A DNA stretch of 64,000 nucleotides from Brevibacillus centrosporus (GCF_003710815.1 NZ_RHHP01000016.1:124001-188000); one strand, 5' to 3'. Counted from the stretch's first letter, positions 38,433-49,835 are shown. The notes: a model not told the origin generated them from the letters alone. A program made the numbers and translations.

Positions 38433-38752
38433 TCAGGGCACGTCCTTTCCATTGAAAACTATGGGATACCATACGGCCGTCACTTCAATGTGAGGCGCGG
38501 CTTTGTATAGGTAAATCTACAATAATGTCGGATTCTTCGATTGTACAACATACGAAGGCTAACATACAGTATTCCTTATTTTAGACGAAAATGCAAGGCT
38601 TTCAAACAGGCCGGCAAATATATTATTCGCCCCCGTTTTCCCCTGGCAAAACCGGGCTGTTTTCGCCTGGTAATGACAAAGCAGATCAAAGGAGAAAGCA
38701 AAAGCGGCCAGTGATCATCACCAGCCGCTCTTTCTTGCAGAAAAAAGCCTTC
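38433..38752. other. Intergenic region between icmF and rpoE
   Basis: This is a 320-base gap. It holds the icmF terminator near 38690-38732 and the rpoE leader. A TACAAT in the rpoE leader has no convincing -35. I see no gene or repeat in the rest. Confidence 0.6.
38690..38732 (-). terminator. icmF terminator
   Basis: On minus, AGCGGCTGGTGAT and ATCACTGGCCGCT pair and are followed by TTTGCTTT, about 25 bases past the icmF stop. Confidence 0.85.
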
Positions 38753-41700
38753 TTACATGTTTCTGCGGTATTGTCCCCCTACTTCATACAGGGCCGCACT
38801 GATTTGCCCCAGAGAAGCTACCTTGACCGTTTCCATCAGCTCTTCGAAAATGTTACCTCCAGAAGTCGCGACCTCCTGCAAGCGACGCAGAGCCGCTCCA
38901 GATTGCTCGCGATGCTTTTCCTGGAAGGCACGCAGATTCAAGATTTGCTGTACCTTTTCTTCTTCTGTGGCACGAGCCAGCTCGATCTCGTAGTCTTCCT
39001 CTGACGAGTTTGGATTGATAAAGGTGTTGACCCCGATAATTGGCAGTTCACCCGTATGTTTTTTCATTTCGTAGTACATCGACTCATCCTGAATTTTGCC
39101 CCGTTGGTACTGAGTCTCCATCGCTCCGAGAACACCGCCACGCGAGCTGATCCGCTCAAACTCCTGCATAACGGCTTCCTCGACCAGATCAGTGAGCTCG
39201 TCGATGATGAAAGCACCCTGCAACGGGTTTTCGTTTTTCGCGAGGCCCAGCTCCTTGTTGATGATCATCTGAATAGCCATCGCGCGTCGCACCGAGTTTT
39301 CTGTCGGTGTCGTGATAGCTTCGTCGTAAGCATTCGTGTGCAAGGAGTTGCAGTTGTCATAAATTGCAACCAGCGCCTGCAAGGTTGTACGGATATCGTT
39401 GAAGTCCATCTCCTGCGCGTGCAAGGAACGGCCTGACGTCTGGATGTGGTATTTCAGCTTCTGGCTGCGGTCATTTGCGCTATAGCGGTTTTTCATAACA
39501 GTTGCCCAGATGCGTCGTGCCACCCGTCCAATCACGGTATACTCGGGGTCGAGTCCATTGGAGAAGAAGAACGACAGATTCGGTGCAAAATCATCGATGT
39601 TCATGCCGCGGCTCAAATAGTACTCGACGTACGTAAAGCCGTTGGCCAGCGTGAATGCCAATTGGGTAATCGGGTTCGCCCCAGCTTCTGCAATATGGTA
39701 GCCCGAAATCGACACGGAATAGTAATTCCGCACCTTTTTATCAATGAAATACTGCTGGATATCGCCCATCATCCGCAGGGCGAACTCCGTAGAGAAGATG
39801 CAGGTGTTTTGACCCTGGTCTTCCTTCAAAATGTCAGCCTGTACGGTACCTCGGACCGTGGAGAGCGTGTACGCCTTGATTTGCTCGCTCTCTTCAGCAG
39901 TTGGCTGACGTCCTTCGCGCTGCACGAAAGCTTCCATTTGCTGTTCGATTGCCGTATTCATAAACATCGCCAAAATCATCGGTGCAGGACCATTTATCGT
40001 CATCGACACAGATGTGCTTGGCGCGCACAGATCAAAGCCTGCATACAGCTTTTTCATGTCATCCAGCGTACAAATGCTCACACCGCTCGTTCCGATCTTG
40101 CCGTAGATATCCGGACGGTAATCCGGGTCTTCTCCGTAAAGAGTAACCGAGTCAAAAGCGGTACTGAGCCGTTTCGCCTCGTCATTTTGCGAAAGGAAGT
40201 GGAAACGTCTGTTGGTCCGCTCTGGTGTCCCTTCTCCCGCAAATTGGCGCTTTGGATCTTCTCCTTCTCGCTTGAACGGGAAGACGCCAGCCGTGTACGG
40301 AAACTCTCCTGGTACATTTTCTTTCAGGGACCATTTCAAGATTTCGCCCCAATCCTCGTACTCAGGGACGGCCACCTTGGAGATACGCGTACCGGACAGC
40401 GATTCACTGAACAGCTTCGTCACAAGCTCCTTGTCGCGGATTTTGGTCACGAACTGATCCTGCTTATAGGCAGCTTTGAGCTTTGGCCATTGCGCGAGAA
40501 TTCGTTTGCACTCTGGATGCAGCTTCTCCTCGAACAGCTCAATCTGTTTATCCAAGACAGCTGCTACCTCTTGTGCCGAAGCTTCCCCTGAAGCCAGGAG
40601 CGTCTCTTTCGCCCCCTGCAGCTGGAACAGCTTACGTGCGATGGTGGATTGCTCATCCGTGTATTGACTGTATTTCCGAACGGTATTGGCGATGTCTTGC
40701 AAGTAGTTGATCCGCTCTGTCGGAATCAACGAAGTTTTATGAATTTTAACAGGAGTCGTATCCAATCCCTCAACCGACCAGTCTACTCCTGTCTTTTCTA
40801 CGATTTTGTGCATCAGTGCCGCAAACAGGACGTTTGTACCCGGATCGTTAAACTGACTGGCGATCGTTCCGTACACTGGCACTTTTTCATCCGGCAGCTC
40901 GAACAGCTGGTGGTTGCGGCGATATTGCTTTCGCACCTCACGAAGGGCATCCTCGGAGCCTTTTCGCTCGAACTTGTTGATGGCAATCACGTCCGCGAAA
41001 TCGAGCATATCGATTTTTTCCAGCTGCGATGGTGCACCGAACTCACTGGTCATGACGTACATGGATACGTCGCACACATCCGTAACCTGCGCGTCGCCCT
41101 GACCGATCCCACTCGTCTCCACGATAATCAAGTCAAAATGGGCAGCCCTTGCCACGCGGATCGCATCCTCCAGCGCCGCAGACAGCTCCATGCCCGATTT
41201 GCGGGTAGCCAAGCTGCGCATGTACACACGAGGTGTGTTGTTGGCATTCATACGGATGCGGTCGCCTAATAGCGCTCCACCCGATTTTTGCTTGGATGGA
41301 TCGACAGATAAAATCGCAACGGTCTTGTCCGTATACGTTCGAATAAAGCGTCGAACCAATTCATCTGTCAGCGAGCTTTTCCCTGCTCCCCCTGTACCGG
41401 TAATCCCCAGCACCGGGATCATCTCCTGCGGCTCTGGTACGCTGTTTTTGATTGGCTCTACCCACTCCGGCTGGTCAACGGCATATTCCGCTACAGAAAT
41501 GAGTCGGGCCACGGCTTTATGATTTTGATCGCGAAGCGCTTGTACTTCATCGTTCAGCTGTTTGACCGTCGGAAAATCGGACTGCCGGATCATGTCATTG
41601 ATCATCCCCTGCAATCCGAAGTTGCGGCCATCATCTGGCGAATAGATTTTACAGACTCCGTACTCTTCCAACTCCCGAATCTCGCGTGGAACGATCACGC

Positions 41701-42004
41701 CGCCCCCGCCCCCAAAAACGCGGATATGCTCAGCTCCTCGTTCTTTCAACAAATCAATCATGTACTTGAAATATTCCACATGACCGCCCTGATAGGAGCT
41801 GATGGCAATCCCTTGCACATCCTCCTGAATCGCTGCGGTAACTATATCATCAACAGAACGGTTGTGACCCAAATGGATGACTTCCACCCCTGAAGACTGC
41901 AAAATACGGCGCATGATGTTGATCGAGGCATCGTGACCATCGTACAAGCTGGCGGCGGTCACAAAACGAACTTTGTTTTGCGGACGAAAAACTTCTGTTT
42001 CCAT
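38753..42004 (-). CDS. icmF: Fused isobutyryl-CoA mutase IcmF
   Basis: This B12-dependent enzyme interconverts isobutyryl-CoA and butyryl-CoA in one 1083-residue chain. Domains in order: B12-binding (residues 10-145, SLYDGHDAS with the cobalt-ligand His24), a MeaB-type G-protein chaperone with P-loop GTGGAGKS at 203-210, a linker, and the mutase TIM barrel ([40 protein letters not shown]). The start is ATG at 42004 ([15 protein letters not shown]) after GGGGAGAG. The frame is open to 42133, but that overlaps tetR. It lies 26 bases after tetR and shares the acyl-CoA locus, which links branched-chain acids to beta-oxidation. Confidence 0.94.
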   Translation of the reverse strand: METEVFRPQNKVRFVTAASLYDGHDASINIMRRILQSSGVEVIHLGHNRSVDDIVTAAIQEDVQGIAISSYQGGHVEYFKYMIDLLKERGAEHIRVFGGGGGVIVPREIRELEEYGVCKIYSPDDGRNFGLQGMINDMIRQSDFPTVKQLNDEVQALRDQNHKAVARLISVAEYAVDQPEWVEPIKNSVPEPQEMIPVLGITGTGGAGKSSLTDELVRRFIRTYTDKTVAILSVDPSKQKSGGALLGDRIRMNANNTPRVYMRSLATRKSGMELSAALEDAIRVARAAHFDLIIVETSGIGQGDAQVTDVCDVSMYVMTSEFGAPSQLEKIDMLDFADVIAINKFERKGSEDALREVRKQYRRNHQLFELPDEKVPVYGTIASQFNDPGTNVLFAALMHKIVEKTGVDWSVEGLDTTPVKIHKTSLIPTERINYLQDIANTVRKYSQYTDEQSTIARKLFQLQGAKETLLASGEASAQEVAAVLDKQIELFEEKLHPECKRILAQWPKLKAAYKQDQFVTKIRDKELVTKLFSESLSGTRISKVAVPEYEDWGEILKWSLKENVPGEFPYTAGVFPFKREGEDPKRQFAGEGTPERTNRRFHFLSQNDEAKRLSTAFDSVTLYGEDPDYRPDIYGKIGTSGVSICTLDDMKKLYAGFDLCAPSTSVSMTINGPAPMILAMFMNTAIEQQMEAFVQREGRQPTAEESEQIKAYTLSTVRGTVQADILKEDQGQNTCIFSTEFALRMMGDIQQYFIDKKVRNYYSVSISGYHIAEAGANPITQLAFTLANGFTYVEYYLSRGMNIDDFAPNLSFFFSNGLDPEYTVIGRVARRIWATVMKNRYSANDRSQKLKYHIQTSGRSLHAQEMDFNDIRTTLQALVAIYDNCNSLHTNAYDEAITTPTENSVRRAMAIQMIINKELGLAKNENPLQGAFIIDELTDLVEEAVMQEFERISSRGGVLGAMETQYQRGKIQDESMYYEMKKHTGELPIIGVNTFINPNSSEEDYEIELARATEEEKVQQILNLRAFQEKHREQSGAALRRLQEVATSGGNIFEELMETVKVASLGQISAALYEVGGQYRRNM

Positions 42005-42030
42005 CGTTCCACTCTCCCCGAGATTCAGTT

Positions 42031-42663
42031 TTAGTCGGAGACACTGATTTCGCGCAGCAACAATGCTATCTGCTTTTCGGTGAACTCCTCTAGCGTATAG
42101 TGCTTGTGCAGAGCCCAGCGACGGAATACCCACATCTCGCCCAGAACCATGATGTTATCCGCCATGAGCTTGACGTGTTTTTCATCCAGACGCAGGGAGC
42201 CGTCATTAATTCCTTTGTGAATGATCTCTACGAAAACTTGTGCAATCGCTTCTTCACGTCCTAATACAAAGCGAAGCGTTTCTTTTGGCAGTGACTTGGC
42301 TTCCTGATAAATGAGCAAAACACGGTCGCTCATCTGGTCCATCACACGGATAAAGCTCTTTAGTGCGAGGGTCAAGATTTTCAAACCAGACCCGTTAAAG
42401 TTGATCGCTTCGCGCAGACGAGTCTCCATCTCCGCATGGATCGCATCACATACGAGGTACAGCACGTCCTCTTTGGATTCAATGTACTCGTACAAGGTAC
42501 CAATACTAAAACCAGAAGCGCGTGCAATCTCTCTCGTCGTCGTTTTATGAAAGCCTTTATGAATGAACAAGTTGACCGCTGCTTCAACGATTTGTTCGCG
42601 GCGCTTCTCAATGAGCTTAGGATCCTTAACCAATGAAGGAATCGTTTTTCTTTTCTCGGACAT
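42031..42663 (-). CDS. TetR/AcrR-family transcriptional regulator
   Basis: This 210-residue regulator has an N-terminal helix-turn-helix ([45 protein letters not shown]) and a helical ligand-binding domain. The start is ATG at 42663 ([15 protein letters not shown]) after AAGGTGG; the frame is open to 42759. Because it lies between the acyl-CoA dehydrogenases and icmF, an acyl-CoA ligand and control of these genes are inferred, as for FadR/YsiA-type regulators. Two matching palindromes at 47381 and 49709 are candidate operators. Confidence 0.93.
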   Translation of the reverse strand: MSEKRKTIPSLVKDPKLIEKRREQIVEAAVNLFIHKGFHKTTTREIARASGFSIGTLYEYIESKEDVLYLVCDAIHAEMETRLREAINFNGSGLKILTLALKSFIRVMDQMSDRVLLIYQEAKSLPKETLRFVLGREEAIAQVFVEIIHKGINDGSLRLDEKHVKLMADNIMVLGEMWVFRRWALHKHYTLEEFTEKQIALLLREISVSD

Positions 42664-42738
42664 GACCGATCCACCTTTTCCACCGACTGAGCGTTTGGTC
42701 AGACATTTCAAAAAAGTCAAGACAAAAAACACTCGTCT

Positions 42739-42778
42739 TTCGTATCTTATCGCAACCATTATACGCGAGTAAGACGAA
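42739..42778 (-). promoter_or_regulatory. tetR promoter flanked by an imperfect inverted repeat
   Basis: A perfect TATAAT (42758-42763 on minus) lies between the near-complementary arms TTCGTATCTTATCGC (42739-42753) and GCGAGTAAGACGAA (42765-42778). A TTGGCT about 18 bases upstream may be the -35. This is a likely autoregulatory site. Confidence 0.5.
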
Positions 42779-42917
42779 GAAAGCCAAATCTTTCTTTTCC
42801 CAACCTACAGAAAGCGGACAGAAGCGAGAAGAATTGGCGGGAGCAGGTGAGACCTGCCCCCATGCACTCTTTTATGGTAATCGGTTATCTGATCAGCGCC
42901 TAGACTTTAGGGCTCGC

Positions 42918-44060
42918 CTATTCTTTCAATAAATAGTTGCTGATAACGACTCGCTGAATTTCGTTCGTTCCTTCATAGATCTGCGTGATCTTCGCATCGC
43001 GCATGAAACGCTCTACCGGATACTCACGCGTGTAGCCATACCCACCGAATACTTGAACCGCTTCGGTCGTGACTTCCATAGCTGTATCGCCCGCGAATAC
43101 TTTGGACATGGCGGATGCTTTTCCATACGGCAGTCCTTGATCTTCCAGCCATGCTGCTTGGTAGGTGAGCAAACGAGATGCCTCGATCTTGGTCGCCATA
43201 TCTGCCAGCTTGAACTGAATTGCTTGCAAGGAAGCGATCGGCTTGCCGAATTGATTGCGTTCTTTTGCATAATTGCGGGCCTGCTCGTATGCACCCTGCG
43301 CGATACCCAACGCTTGTGCGGCAATCCCGTTGCGTCCGCCATCGAGTGTCATCATGGCAATCTTGAAGCCCTCGCCCTCTTTGCCCAGCATGTTTTCAGC
43401 CGGAACGCGGACATCCTCGAAGTTGACCGCGAGTGTTGGCGAGGAACGAATCCCCAGCTTCTTCTCTTTTTTGCCCATCGTGAAGCCGTCCATGCCTTTT
43501 TCCACGATAAAGGCGGTAATGCCCTTGTGCTTAAGCTGTGGCTCCGTAACCGCAAACACGATGTAAATTTCGGCTTCACCGGCATTCGTGATGAAGATTT
43601 TGCTGCCGTTCAAAATATAGTGGTCGCCATCGCGGACAGCCGTGGTGCGCATACCTGCCGAGTCCGAGCCCGAGCCCGGTTCTGTCAGGCAATACGCGCC
43701 CATTTTCTTGCCTTCTGCCAGCGGACGCAAAAATTTCTGTTTTTGCTCTTCTGTACCGAATTTGTAGAGCGGCCAGCTCGCCAAGGATACTTGTGCAGAC
43801 AACGTCACGCCGATGGATGCGTCCACACGGGACAGCTCTTCCACCGCGATCACATAGCTCAGGTAGTCGGCTCCTGCTCCACCGTATTGCTCAGGCCACG
43901 GGATTCCCGTCAAGCCCAGCTCAGCCATCTGCTCAAAAATCGAGCGGTCAAAGCGTTCTTCCTCGTCGCGTTCCGCTGCCGAAGGAGCCACCTGGTTTTC
44001 GGCAAAGTCACGTATCATTTTTCGCAGCATTTCATGTTCTTCCGTCAATTGGAAATTCAT
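42918..44060 (-). CDS. Acyl-CoA dehydrogenase
   Basis: This FAD flavoenzyme oxidises acyl-CoA to enoyl-CoA. The 380 residues show the family blocks [58 protein letters not shown] and the catalytic Glu in [11 protein letters not shown]. The start is ATG at 44060 ([15 protein letters not shown]) after GGGGGAG. It is a close paralogue of the neighbour at 44130-45272, probably a tandem duplication with diverged chain-length or branched-chain specificity. Electrons would go to ETF and then FadF. Confidence 0.94.
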   Translation of the reverse strand: MNFQLTEEHEMLRKMIRDFAENQVAPSAAERDEEERFDRSIFEQMAELGLTGIPWPEQYGGAGADYLSYVIAVEELSRVDASIGVTLSAQVSLASWPLYKFGTEEQKQKFLRPLAEGKKMGAYCLTEPGSGSDSAGMRTTAVRDGDHYILNGSKIFITNAGEAEIYIVFAVTEPQLKHKGITAFIVEKGMDGFTMGKKEKKLGIRSSPTLAVNFEDVRVPAENMLGKEGEGFKIAMMTLDGGRNGIAAQALGIAQGAYEQARNYAKERNQFGKPIASLQAIQFKLADMATKIEASRLLTYQAAWLEDQGLPYGKASAMSKVFAGDTAMEVTTEAVQVFGGYGYTREYPVERFMRDAKITQIYEGTNEIQRVVISNYLLKE

Positions 44061-44129
44061 TTCTACCACTCCCCCGTGTGCTTTTCGGTCAGCCCGGACA
44101 TCGAACGCGTCGACGGACATCCTCATTAT

Positions 44130-45272
44130 TTAGTCAGCAAGCAAATGCTTGGCGATCACAATGCGTTGAATTTCGTTGGTGCCCTCGTAAATCTGCGTGA
44201 CTTTTGCATCTCGGAAGAGTCGCTCTACCGGATATTCACGCGTGTAACCGTATCCACCGAAGATTTGCACGGCCTCTATCGCGAGCTCCATCGCCGTATC
44301 GGTTGCGAAGCGTTTTGCCATAGATGCTTCCAAGCCGCATGCTTTGCCTTGACTGCGCAGAGACGCCGCCTGATATACCAGAAGCTTTGCTGCTTCCGCC
44401 TTGGTCGCCATGTCAGCCAGCTTGAAAGCAACTGCCTGCTGCTTGCCGATGGACTGCCCAAACTGCTTGCGTTCTTTCGCGTACTCCGTTGCATATTGCA
44501 CGGCTGCTTCCGCTATCCCCAATGCTTGCGCGGCAATTCCGATTCGCCCTGTATCAAGGTTGGCCATCGCGATGGTGAAGCCTTCTCCTTCCTGACCAAG
44601 CAAATTCTCGGCAGGGACGCGAGCGTTGTCAAATACCAGCTCAGTCGTATAGGAGCCGTGCAGCCCCATTTTCTTTTCCTTTTTGCCGACGGTAAATCCT
44701 GGAGTATCTTTTTCCACAATAAATGCGGAAATTCCTCTCGTTCCTTTCGACGGATCCGTAACCGCAAATGTGATGTACGTATCCGCTTCGCCGCCGTTGG
44801 TAATGAAGACTTTGTTACCATTTAAGATGTACGCGTCGCCCTGGCGAACAGCGGAGGTACGGATACTGCTCGCATCGGAGCCCGCATGCGGCTCAGTCAA
44901 TGCAAACGCTCCCAGATACTTGCCTGCTGCAAGCTTGGTGACGTATTTGTGTTTCTGCTCATCGTTTCCGAAATAAAGAATCGGGTTGGTGCCTACCGAT
45001 GTATGAACGGATAAGATAACGCCTACTGTCGCACTTACCTTGGATATCTCATGAATCGCGGTAATGTACGAGAGAAAATCCGCACCGGCTCCGCCCCATT
45101 CCTCCGCGATCGGGATCCCCATCAGCCCCATTTCACCCATCTTTTGCAAAATGTGGCGCGGAAACTGATCCGTCTCCTCCATGACCGGAACAAAGGGTGC
45201 GATTTCTTTTTGCGCAAAATCGCGAACCATTCGCCGCATCATTTCATGTTCTTCCTTCATTCGAAGATCCAT
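44130..45272 (-). CDS. Acyl-CoA dehydrogenase
   Basis: This second acyl-CoA dehydrogenase of the operon has 380 residues, with [64 protein letters not shown] and the catalytic Glu in [12 protein letters not shown]. The start is ATG at 45272 ([15 protein letters not shown]). In B. subtilis a comparable gene (acdA) lies next to fadF, which supports this region being the equivalent locus. The order thiolase-dehydrogenase-two acyl-CoA dehydrogenases-tetR-icmF suggests one operon. Confidence 0.94.
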   Translation of the reverse strand: MDLRMKEEHEMMRRMVRDFAQKEIAPFVPVMEETDQFPRHILQKMGEMGLMGIPIAEEWGGAGADFLSYITAIHEISKVSATVGVILSVHTSVGTNPILYFGNDEQKHKYVTKLAAGKYLGAFALTEPHAGSDASSIRTSAVRQGDAYILNGNKVFITNGGEADTYITFAVTDPSKGTRGISAFIVEKDTPGFTVGKKEKKMGLHGSYTTELVFDNARVPAENLLGQEGEGFTIAMANLDTGRIGIAAQALGIAEAAVQYATEYAKERKQFGQSIGKQQAVAFKLADMATKAEAAKLLVYQAASLRSQGKACGLEASMAKRFATDTAMELAIEAVQIFGGYGYTREYPVERLFRDAKVTQIYEGTNEIQRIVIAKHLLAD

Positions 45273-45304
45273 GTCTAGTCCTGCCTTTCTGCCTCAATCA
45301 TCTG

Positions 45305-46156
45305 TCAGTTGTAAACGTAGAACCCACGACCGGACTTCTTGCCGAGCCATCCTGCCTTGACGTATTTGCGGAGAAGCGGGCATGGACGGTATTTCGAATC
45401 GCCGAACCCTTCATGCAGCACTTCCATGATATAGAGACATGTGTCCAGCCCGATAAAATCAGCCAGCGTCAGCGGCCCCATCGGATGATTCATGCCCAGC
45501 TTCATCACTTCATCAATTGCCTCTGGGGTAGCTACCCCTTCGTACACGCAATAGATCGCTTCATTGATCATCGGCATCAGCACGCGATTGGAAACGAAGC
45601 CAGGGAAGTCATTGACGCTGACCGGCACTTTTTTCATTTGCTTGGAGAGGTCTTCTGTCAGCTGGTAGACCTCGTCTGCCGTTTGCAGGCCGCGAATGAT
45701 TTCGACCAGCTTCATCACAGGGACCGGGTTCATGAAGTGCATCCCGATGACTCTCTCCGGACGCTTCGTTACTGCAGCGATCTCAGTGATGGGCAGCGAA
45801 GAAGTGTTGCTCGCCAAAATCGTATGCGGAGGGCAAACCTCATCCAGTTTGGAGAAGATTTGTGTTTTGATGGCCATGTTCTCCGTAACGGCTTCGATCA
45901 CAAAGTCCGCGTCCTTCGCATCTGCCAAATCGGTCGACAGGATAAGACGGGACAATACCGCCTGCTTTTCCTCTTCACTGATGGAGCCTTTCTCCACGTT
46001 GCGCGTCAGGTTTTTCGTAATAGCAGCAAGCCCGCGCTCAACGAACTCCTGCTTGATGTCGTTTAAGTAAACGCGGAAGCCTGCCTGTGCCGATACTTGG
46101 GCGATACCGCTCCCCATTTGTCCTGCTCCGATAACCATGATGGTTTGTACGTTCAT
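45305..46156 (-). CDS. hbd: 3-hydroxybutyryl-CoA dehydrogenase
   Basis: This NAD(P)-dependent enzyme oxidises 3-hydroxyacyl-CoA. The Rossmann motif is [16 protein letters not shown] at residues 8-23. The active-site blocks are [19 protein letters not shown] (with the catalytic His) and [19 protein letters not shown]. It is 283 residues. It lies 13 bases after the thiolase, and the two together would complete the last steps of beta-oxidation of C4 units. Confidence 0.95.
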   Translation of the reverse strand: MNVQTIMVIGAGQMGSGIAQVSAQAGFRVYLNDIKQEFVERGLAAITKNLTRNVEKGSISEEEKQAVLSRLILSTDLADAKDADFVIEAVTENMAIKTQIFSKLDEVCPPHTILASNTSSLPITEIAAVTKRPERVIGMHFMNPVPVMKLVEIIRGLQTADEVYQLTEDLSKQMKKVPVSVNDFPGFVSNRVLMPMINEAIYCVYEGVATPEAIDEVMKLGMNHPMGPLTLADFIGLDTCLYIMEVLHEGFGDSKYRPCPLLRKYVKAGWLGKKSGRGFYVYN

Positions 46157-46169
46157 GTGAAGTGCCTCC

Positions 46170-47348
46170 CTATTCCACTTTAATCAGGACCGCATCACCT
46201 TGTGCGGCTCCGCTGCAAATCGCTGCTATGCCAAGGCCACCGCCTCGTCTTTTCAATTCGTAAGCAAGATGCATGATGATGCGCGCACCACTCGCTCCAA
46301 TCGGATGACCGAGTGCAATCGCTCCACCGTTGACGTTTACCTTTTCTTCATCCCAGCCGACGATTTTGCCGCTCGTCAGGGTAACCGCTGCGAAAGCTTC
46401 GTTTACTTCAAACAGATCGATGTCTTCTAAAGCCACTCCGGTCTTTTTCAACAGCTTTTGGATAGCGAGGCCCGGGGTGGTCGCGATGTACGGCGCCTCC
46501 GCTCCTACCTCAGCGTGACCCAAAATGGTTGCAAGCGGCTTGATTCCAAGCTCAGCTGCCTTCGCATCCGACATGAGAACCATCGCCGCAGCGCCGTCGT
46601 TGATTCCCGGCGCATTTCCTGCTGTAATGGTGCCGTCCTTTTTATATACAGGCGGAAGCTTCGCCAAGCCTTCGAACGTTGTATCTGGTCGAGGTCCTTC
46701 GTCTTTACTGATAACGAGAGGATCTCCTTTTCGTTGCGGAATGCTGACAGCTACAATCTCATCGGCGTAGAGTCCATTTTCCATTGCTCGAGATGCACGC
46801 TGCTGGCTGCGTAATGCCCACTGATCCTGAGCTTCCCGCGTAATGTCGTATTCATCGGCCACATTGCTGCCATGAACTGCCATCGGAACTTGGTCAAACG
46901 GACAAGTGAGACCGTCGTACATCATCAGATCACGAACCGTTGTATCACCCATGCGCATTCCGTACCGGGCATCTGGAAGGGCATACGGAGCATTGCTCAT
47001 GCTCTCCATGCCTCCAGCTACGATGATCTCTCCGTCCCCTGCGCGAATGATCTGATCTCCCATTGTGACAGCACGCATCCCGGAAGCACAGACCTTGTTG
47101 ATGGTTTCACTCGCAACGTCCCACGGCAATCCCGCTTTGCGCGCTGCCTGACGAGAAGGAACCTGACCCGCTCCAGCCTGTACGACCATGCCCATGATGA
47201 CTTCATCCACTTGCTCGCCAGATACACCAGAGCGCTCCAATGCCTCTTTGATAACGATTGCCCCTAGTTCAACAGCAGACAAAGGTTTTAATGCTCCGCC
47301 AAACTTTCCAAAAGGGGTTCTTGCCGCTCCGACAATCACTGTTTTCAT
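46170..47348 (-). CDS. Acetyl-CoA C-acetyltransferase (thiolase)
   Basis: This is the first gene of the acyl-CoA operon. The nucleophile is in [16 protein letters not shown], the catalytic His in [17 protein letters not shown], and the final Cys in [10 protein letters not shown]. The last site is CSGAAQG, where the thiolase at 2484-3674 has CIGGGQG. It is 392 residues. The start is ATG at 47348 after GGAGGG. A promoter with a palindromic operator lies directly upstream. Confidence 0.94.
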   Translation of the reverse strand: MKTVIVGAARTPFGKFGGALKPLSAVELGAIVIKEALERSGVSGEQVDEVIMGMVVQAGAGQVPSRQAARKAGLPWDVASETINKVCASGMRAVTMGDQIIRAGDGEIIVAGGMESMSNAPYALPDARYGMRMGDTTVRDLMMYDGLTCPFDQVPMAVHGSNVADEYDITREAQDQWALRSQQRASRAMENGLYADEIVAVSIPQRKGDPLVISKDEGPRPDTTFEGLAKLPPVYKKDGTITAGNAPGINDGAAAMVLMSDAKAAELGIKPLATILGHAEVGAEAPYIATTPGLAIQKLLKKTGVALEDIDLFEVNEAFAAVTLTSGKIVGWDEEKVNVNGGAIALGHPIGASGARIIMHLAYELKRRGGGLGIAAICSGAAQGDAVLIKVE

Positions 47349-47376
47349 CGCACGATCCCTCCACTTCGTTTTATAT

Positions 47377-47436
47377 GACCGAGCGTTCGCTCATTTCTTA
47401 TATACTCATTTTGCCGTTTGGTGCCACAATAGTCAA
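47377..47436 (-). promoter_or_regulatory. Promoter and palindromic operator of the acyl-CoA operon
   Basis: On minus, TTGACT (47431-47436), 17 bases, CAAAAT (47408-47413). Just after it, at the expected transcription start, is the palindrome GAGCG-TT-CGCTC (47381-47392) in the context ACCGAGCGTTCGCTCATTT. A very similar site precedes fadF. Confidence 0.75.
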
Positions 47437-47448
47437 TGTATTTAGAAA

Positions 47449-47486
47449 GAAAAAAGCTGCCTGCACTGACAGCAGCACAGCTTTTC
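47449..47486 (-). terminator. fadF terminator
   Basis: On minus, AAAAGCTGTGCTGCTG and CAGGCAGCTTTTTT form a stem with a T tract, about 20 bases after the fadF stop and just before the next promoter. Confidence 0.85.
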
Positions 47487-47505
47487 TCCCTTGAGGCTTG
47501 CGGAT

Positions 47506-49587
47506 TTAGATAGCGTCTGCCAGGATCTCCGCTACGTCACGCGTTTTTACCTCGTCTTCTTTTTCTTTCGTTTTCACACCGTCGTTCATCATCGTCAGGC
47601 AATACGGGCACGCACTCGCGATGGCCGTCGGATTGACTTCCAGCGCCTGCTCGGTGCGCGTCACGTTCACGCGGGAGCCTTCATGTTCTTCCATCCACAT
47701 CAAGCCGCCACCCGCGCCGCAGCACATGCTGTCGCAGCCACTGCGCTTCATTTCGAGCACTTCTACGCCCGGAATAGCTTCCAGGATGACGCGCGGTTTG
47801 TCGTAAATCTCGTTGTAACGACCCAAATAGCAGGAATCGTGATACGTAATACGCTCGTTTACTTCCTTGGTCGGTTTTAGTCGGCCTTCTTTAACCCACT
47901 GAGCCAACAGCTCGGAATGGTGGTAGACTTCTGCCTGCAGGCCAAACTCTGGATACTCGTTTTTAAACGTATTGAAAGCATGCGGATCGCAGGTCACAAT
48001 CTTCTTTACTTCATACCCTTCAAACAGTGCGATATTTTCCTGAGCCAGCTGCTGGAACAGAAACTCGTTTCCGATGCGGCGCGCGGTATCGCCAGAGTTT
48101 TTCTCCTCGTTTCCGAGAACGGCGAACTTCACACCTGCTTCGTGCATCAGTTTGACAAAGGCTTGCGAGATTTTTTGGCTGCGCAGGTCGAACGATCCCA
48201 TCGAGCCTACCCAGAACAGGTACTCGAATTCCTCTACTTGCTTGACGGTCGGAACCTCGTACTCTCCATTCAAGCCCTCGATCCATTTCATCCGGTCTTT
48301 GCGATTGATCCCCCACGGATTGCCTTGACGCTCGATGTTGTTCAAAGCGCGCTGGGCTTCCGCTGGCATGCTGCCTTCTGTCATGACGAGGTAACGGCGC
48401 ATGTCGATAATTTTTTCCACGTGCTCGTTCATCACCGGGCATTGGTCTTCACAGTTGCGACAGGTCGTACAAGCCCACAGCTCCTGCTCCGTGATGACAT
48501 CTCCAATCAGGTTCTTTTCGTAGACTGTTGCAGCTGCAGCGCCTTCAGCGGTCGCAGCTACTTCGGATGCTTGCATCGCGATTTGGTTCGCTTGGGTATT
48601 GGCAAATGCAAAGCTTGGCATCCAAGGCGTACGGGATGTGACCGCCGCCCCTTTTTCCGTCAGATGGTCGCGCATTTTTGTAATCAGGTCCATCGGGGAC
48701 AGCATTTTACCGGTTCCCGATGCTGGACACATATTCGTACAACGTCCGCACTCCACACAGGCGTACAGATCGATCAGTTGTGTTTGGGTAAAGTCCTCGA
48801 TCTTGCCGACACCGAAAACTTCCTGGGTCTCGTCTTCAAAATTGATGCTCGAAAGCTTTCCTGGCGGGTCCAGCTTTTTAAACCAGACGTTCACCGGAGC
48901 AAACAGCAAGTGTGCGTGTTTGGACTGCGGCACGTAAACTGCAAAGCCGAGCAAAATGATCAAATGCGCCCACCAGAAAATGTAGAACAGGACGGCACTA
49001 GCTGTCGTTCCCACCCCGATCGCAGAGAAGAGACTGGCGAGAACCGAAGAAATCGGAGCAAAACCAGAAGGCTCATGACCAAGCCAGATCTGCTCAAATG
49101 CGAGTGAGAGCAGAACCGAAGCCATCAGGGAGGAAATCAGCAGCAGCACAATCCCTGATTTGAAGCCGCGTTTCAGGCGTTTCAGCTTTTCGATGTATCG
49201 GCGGTAAAAAGCGTAGCCAACTGCAGCCAAAATCAGGAACGTCGTGATCTCCTGCATCAGGCTGAAGTACTTGTGAGCGCTGCCAAACGGAAGCTCAAAG
49301 CCCTTCGACAGCCCTTTGATCACCAGCTCGATCGCACCGAATTGCAAAATGATAAAGCCGTAGAACATGACTACGTGCATAACGCCGCTCTTTTTGTCCT
49401 TCAAGAGCTTCTTATGAAAAATGACGTTGTCCAGCAGCAGATTGATGCGTGCGCCAAAGTCATCTTTCACTTCCGGCTTTTTACCCAGCTTGATGAACAA
49501 ATACCGGCTGTACACAACATGTCCGGCCAAGTAAAGTCCATAAGCAAGCACCAGGAAAAAGGCAATCAGATTAATAAGTGCCAGCAT
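47506..49587 (-). CDS. fadF: Fe-S oxidoreductase FadF
   Basis: This 693-residue membrane iron-sulfur protein is thought to pass electrons from ETF, reduced by acyl-CoA dehydrogenases, to quinone. The N-terminal half (to about residue 240) has around six membrane helices. Two [4Fe-4S] motifs follow, CVECGRCTNMCP and CTTCRNCEDQCP. The C-terminal half has CCG domains, ending in SCYLGRYNEIYDKP and GCDSMCCGAGGG. The start is ATG at 49587 with GGAGGAGG upstream. It is a single-gene unit next to the acyl-CoA operon. Its upstream region has a FadR-type box and a second palindrome. Confidence 0.92.
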   Translation of the reverse strand: MLALINLIAFFLVLAYGLYLAGHVVYSRYLFIKLGKKPEVKDDFGARINLLLDNVIFHKKLLKDKKSGVMHVVMFYGFIILQFGAIELVIKGLSKGFELPFGSAHKYFSLMQEITTFLILAAVGYAFYRRYIEKLKRLKRGFKSGIVLLLISSLMASVLLSLAFEQIWLGHEPSGFAPISSVLASLFSAIGVGTTASAVLFYIFWWAHLIILLGFAVYVPQSKHAHLLFAPVNVWFKKLDPPGKLSSINFEDETQEVFGVGKIEDFTQTQLIDLYACVECGRCTNMCPASGTGKMLSPMDLITKMRDHLTEKGAAVTSRTPWMPSFAFANTQANQIAMQASEVAATAEGAAAATVYEKNLIGDVITEQELWACTTCRNCEDQCPVMNEHVEKIIDMRRYLVMTEGSMPAEAQRALNNIERQGNPWGINRKDRMKWIEGLNGEYEVPTVKQVEEFEYLFWVGSMGSFDLRSQKISQAFVKLMHEAGVKFAVLGNEEKNSGDTARRIGNEFLFQQLAQENIALFEGYEVKKIVTCDPHAFNTFKNEYPEFGLQAEVYHHSELLAQWVKEGRLKPTKEVNERITYHDSCYLGRYNEIYDKPRVILEAIPGVEVLEMKRSGCDSMCCGAGGGLMWMEEHEGSRVNVTRTEQALEVNPTAIASACPYCLTMMNDGVKTKEKEDEVKTRDVAEILADAI

Positions 49588-49654
49588 GATTCTACTCCTC
49601 CTCCAATGATCGAGTTATCTATTTGTTTTATTTTATCAGAATCATCTCAGAAAA

Positions 49655-49672
49655 TGAATGACTATTCAGTCT
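49655..49672 (-). promoter_or_regulatory. FadR-type operator before fadF
   Basis: TGAATGACTATTCAGTCT matches the Bacillus FadR consensus TGAATGANTANTCATTCA at 14 of 16 fixed positions. It overlaps the -35 region of a possible promoter whose TAAAAT lies just downstream. Repression released by long-chain acyl-CoA is inferred. Confidence 0.7.
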
Positions 49673-49703
49673 CTAGGGCATTCTTTTTCTGAAAAATAAA
49701 ACA

Positions 49704-49724
49704 AAACTGAGCGGTCGCTCAATT
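49704..49724 (-). promoter_or_regulatory. Second palindromic operator before fadF
   Basis: GAGCG-GT-CGCTC (49709-49720), within AACTGAGCGGTCGCTCAATT. It shares ACYGAGCGKTCGCTCAWTT with the site at 47378-47396 before the acyl-CoA operon, and is a candidate site for the local TetR regulator. Confidence 0.65.
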
Positions 49725-49835
49725 GTGATTATGCTATGATCTTACCACACTTATCGTCGGTCAACCATACTAAAAAGTGGGCCTTCGTAAACTTGGCTCG
49801 GTCAAGCCTTTGGGAAGGGCCCATACTCATCTGTA

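Noticed and set aside
42839..42860. GGGAGCAGGT/ACCTGCCCCC hairpin as terminator of the acyl-CoA dehydrogenase gene
   Set aside because: The stem is short and no T tract follows on minus; read-through into tetR-icmF remains possible.
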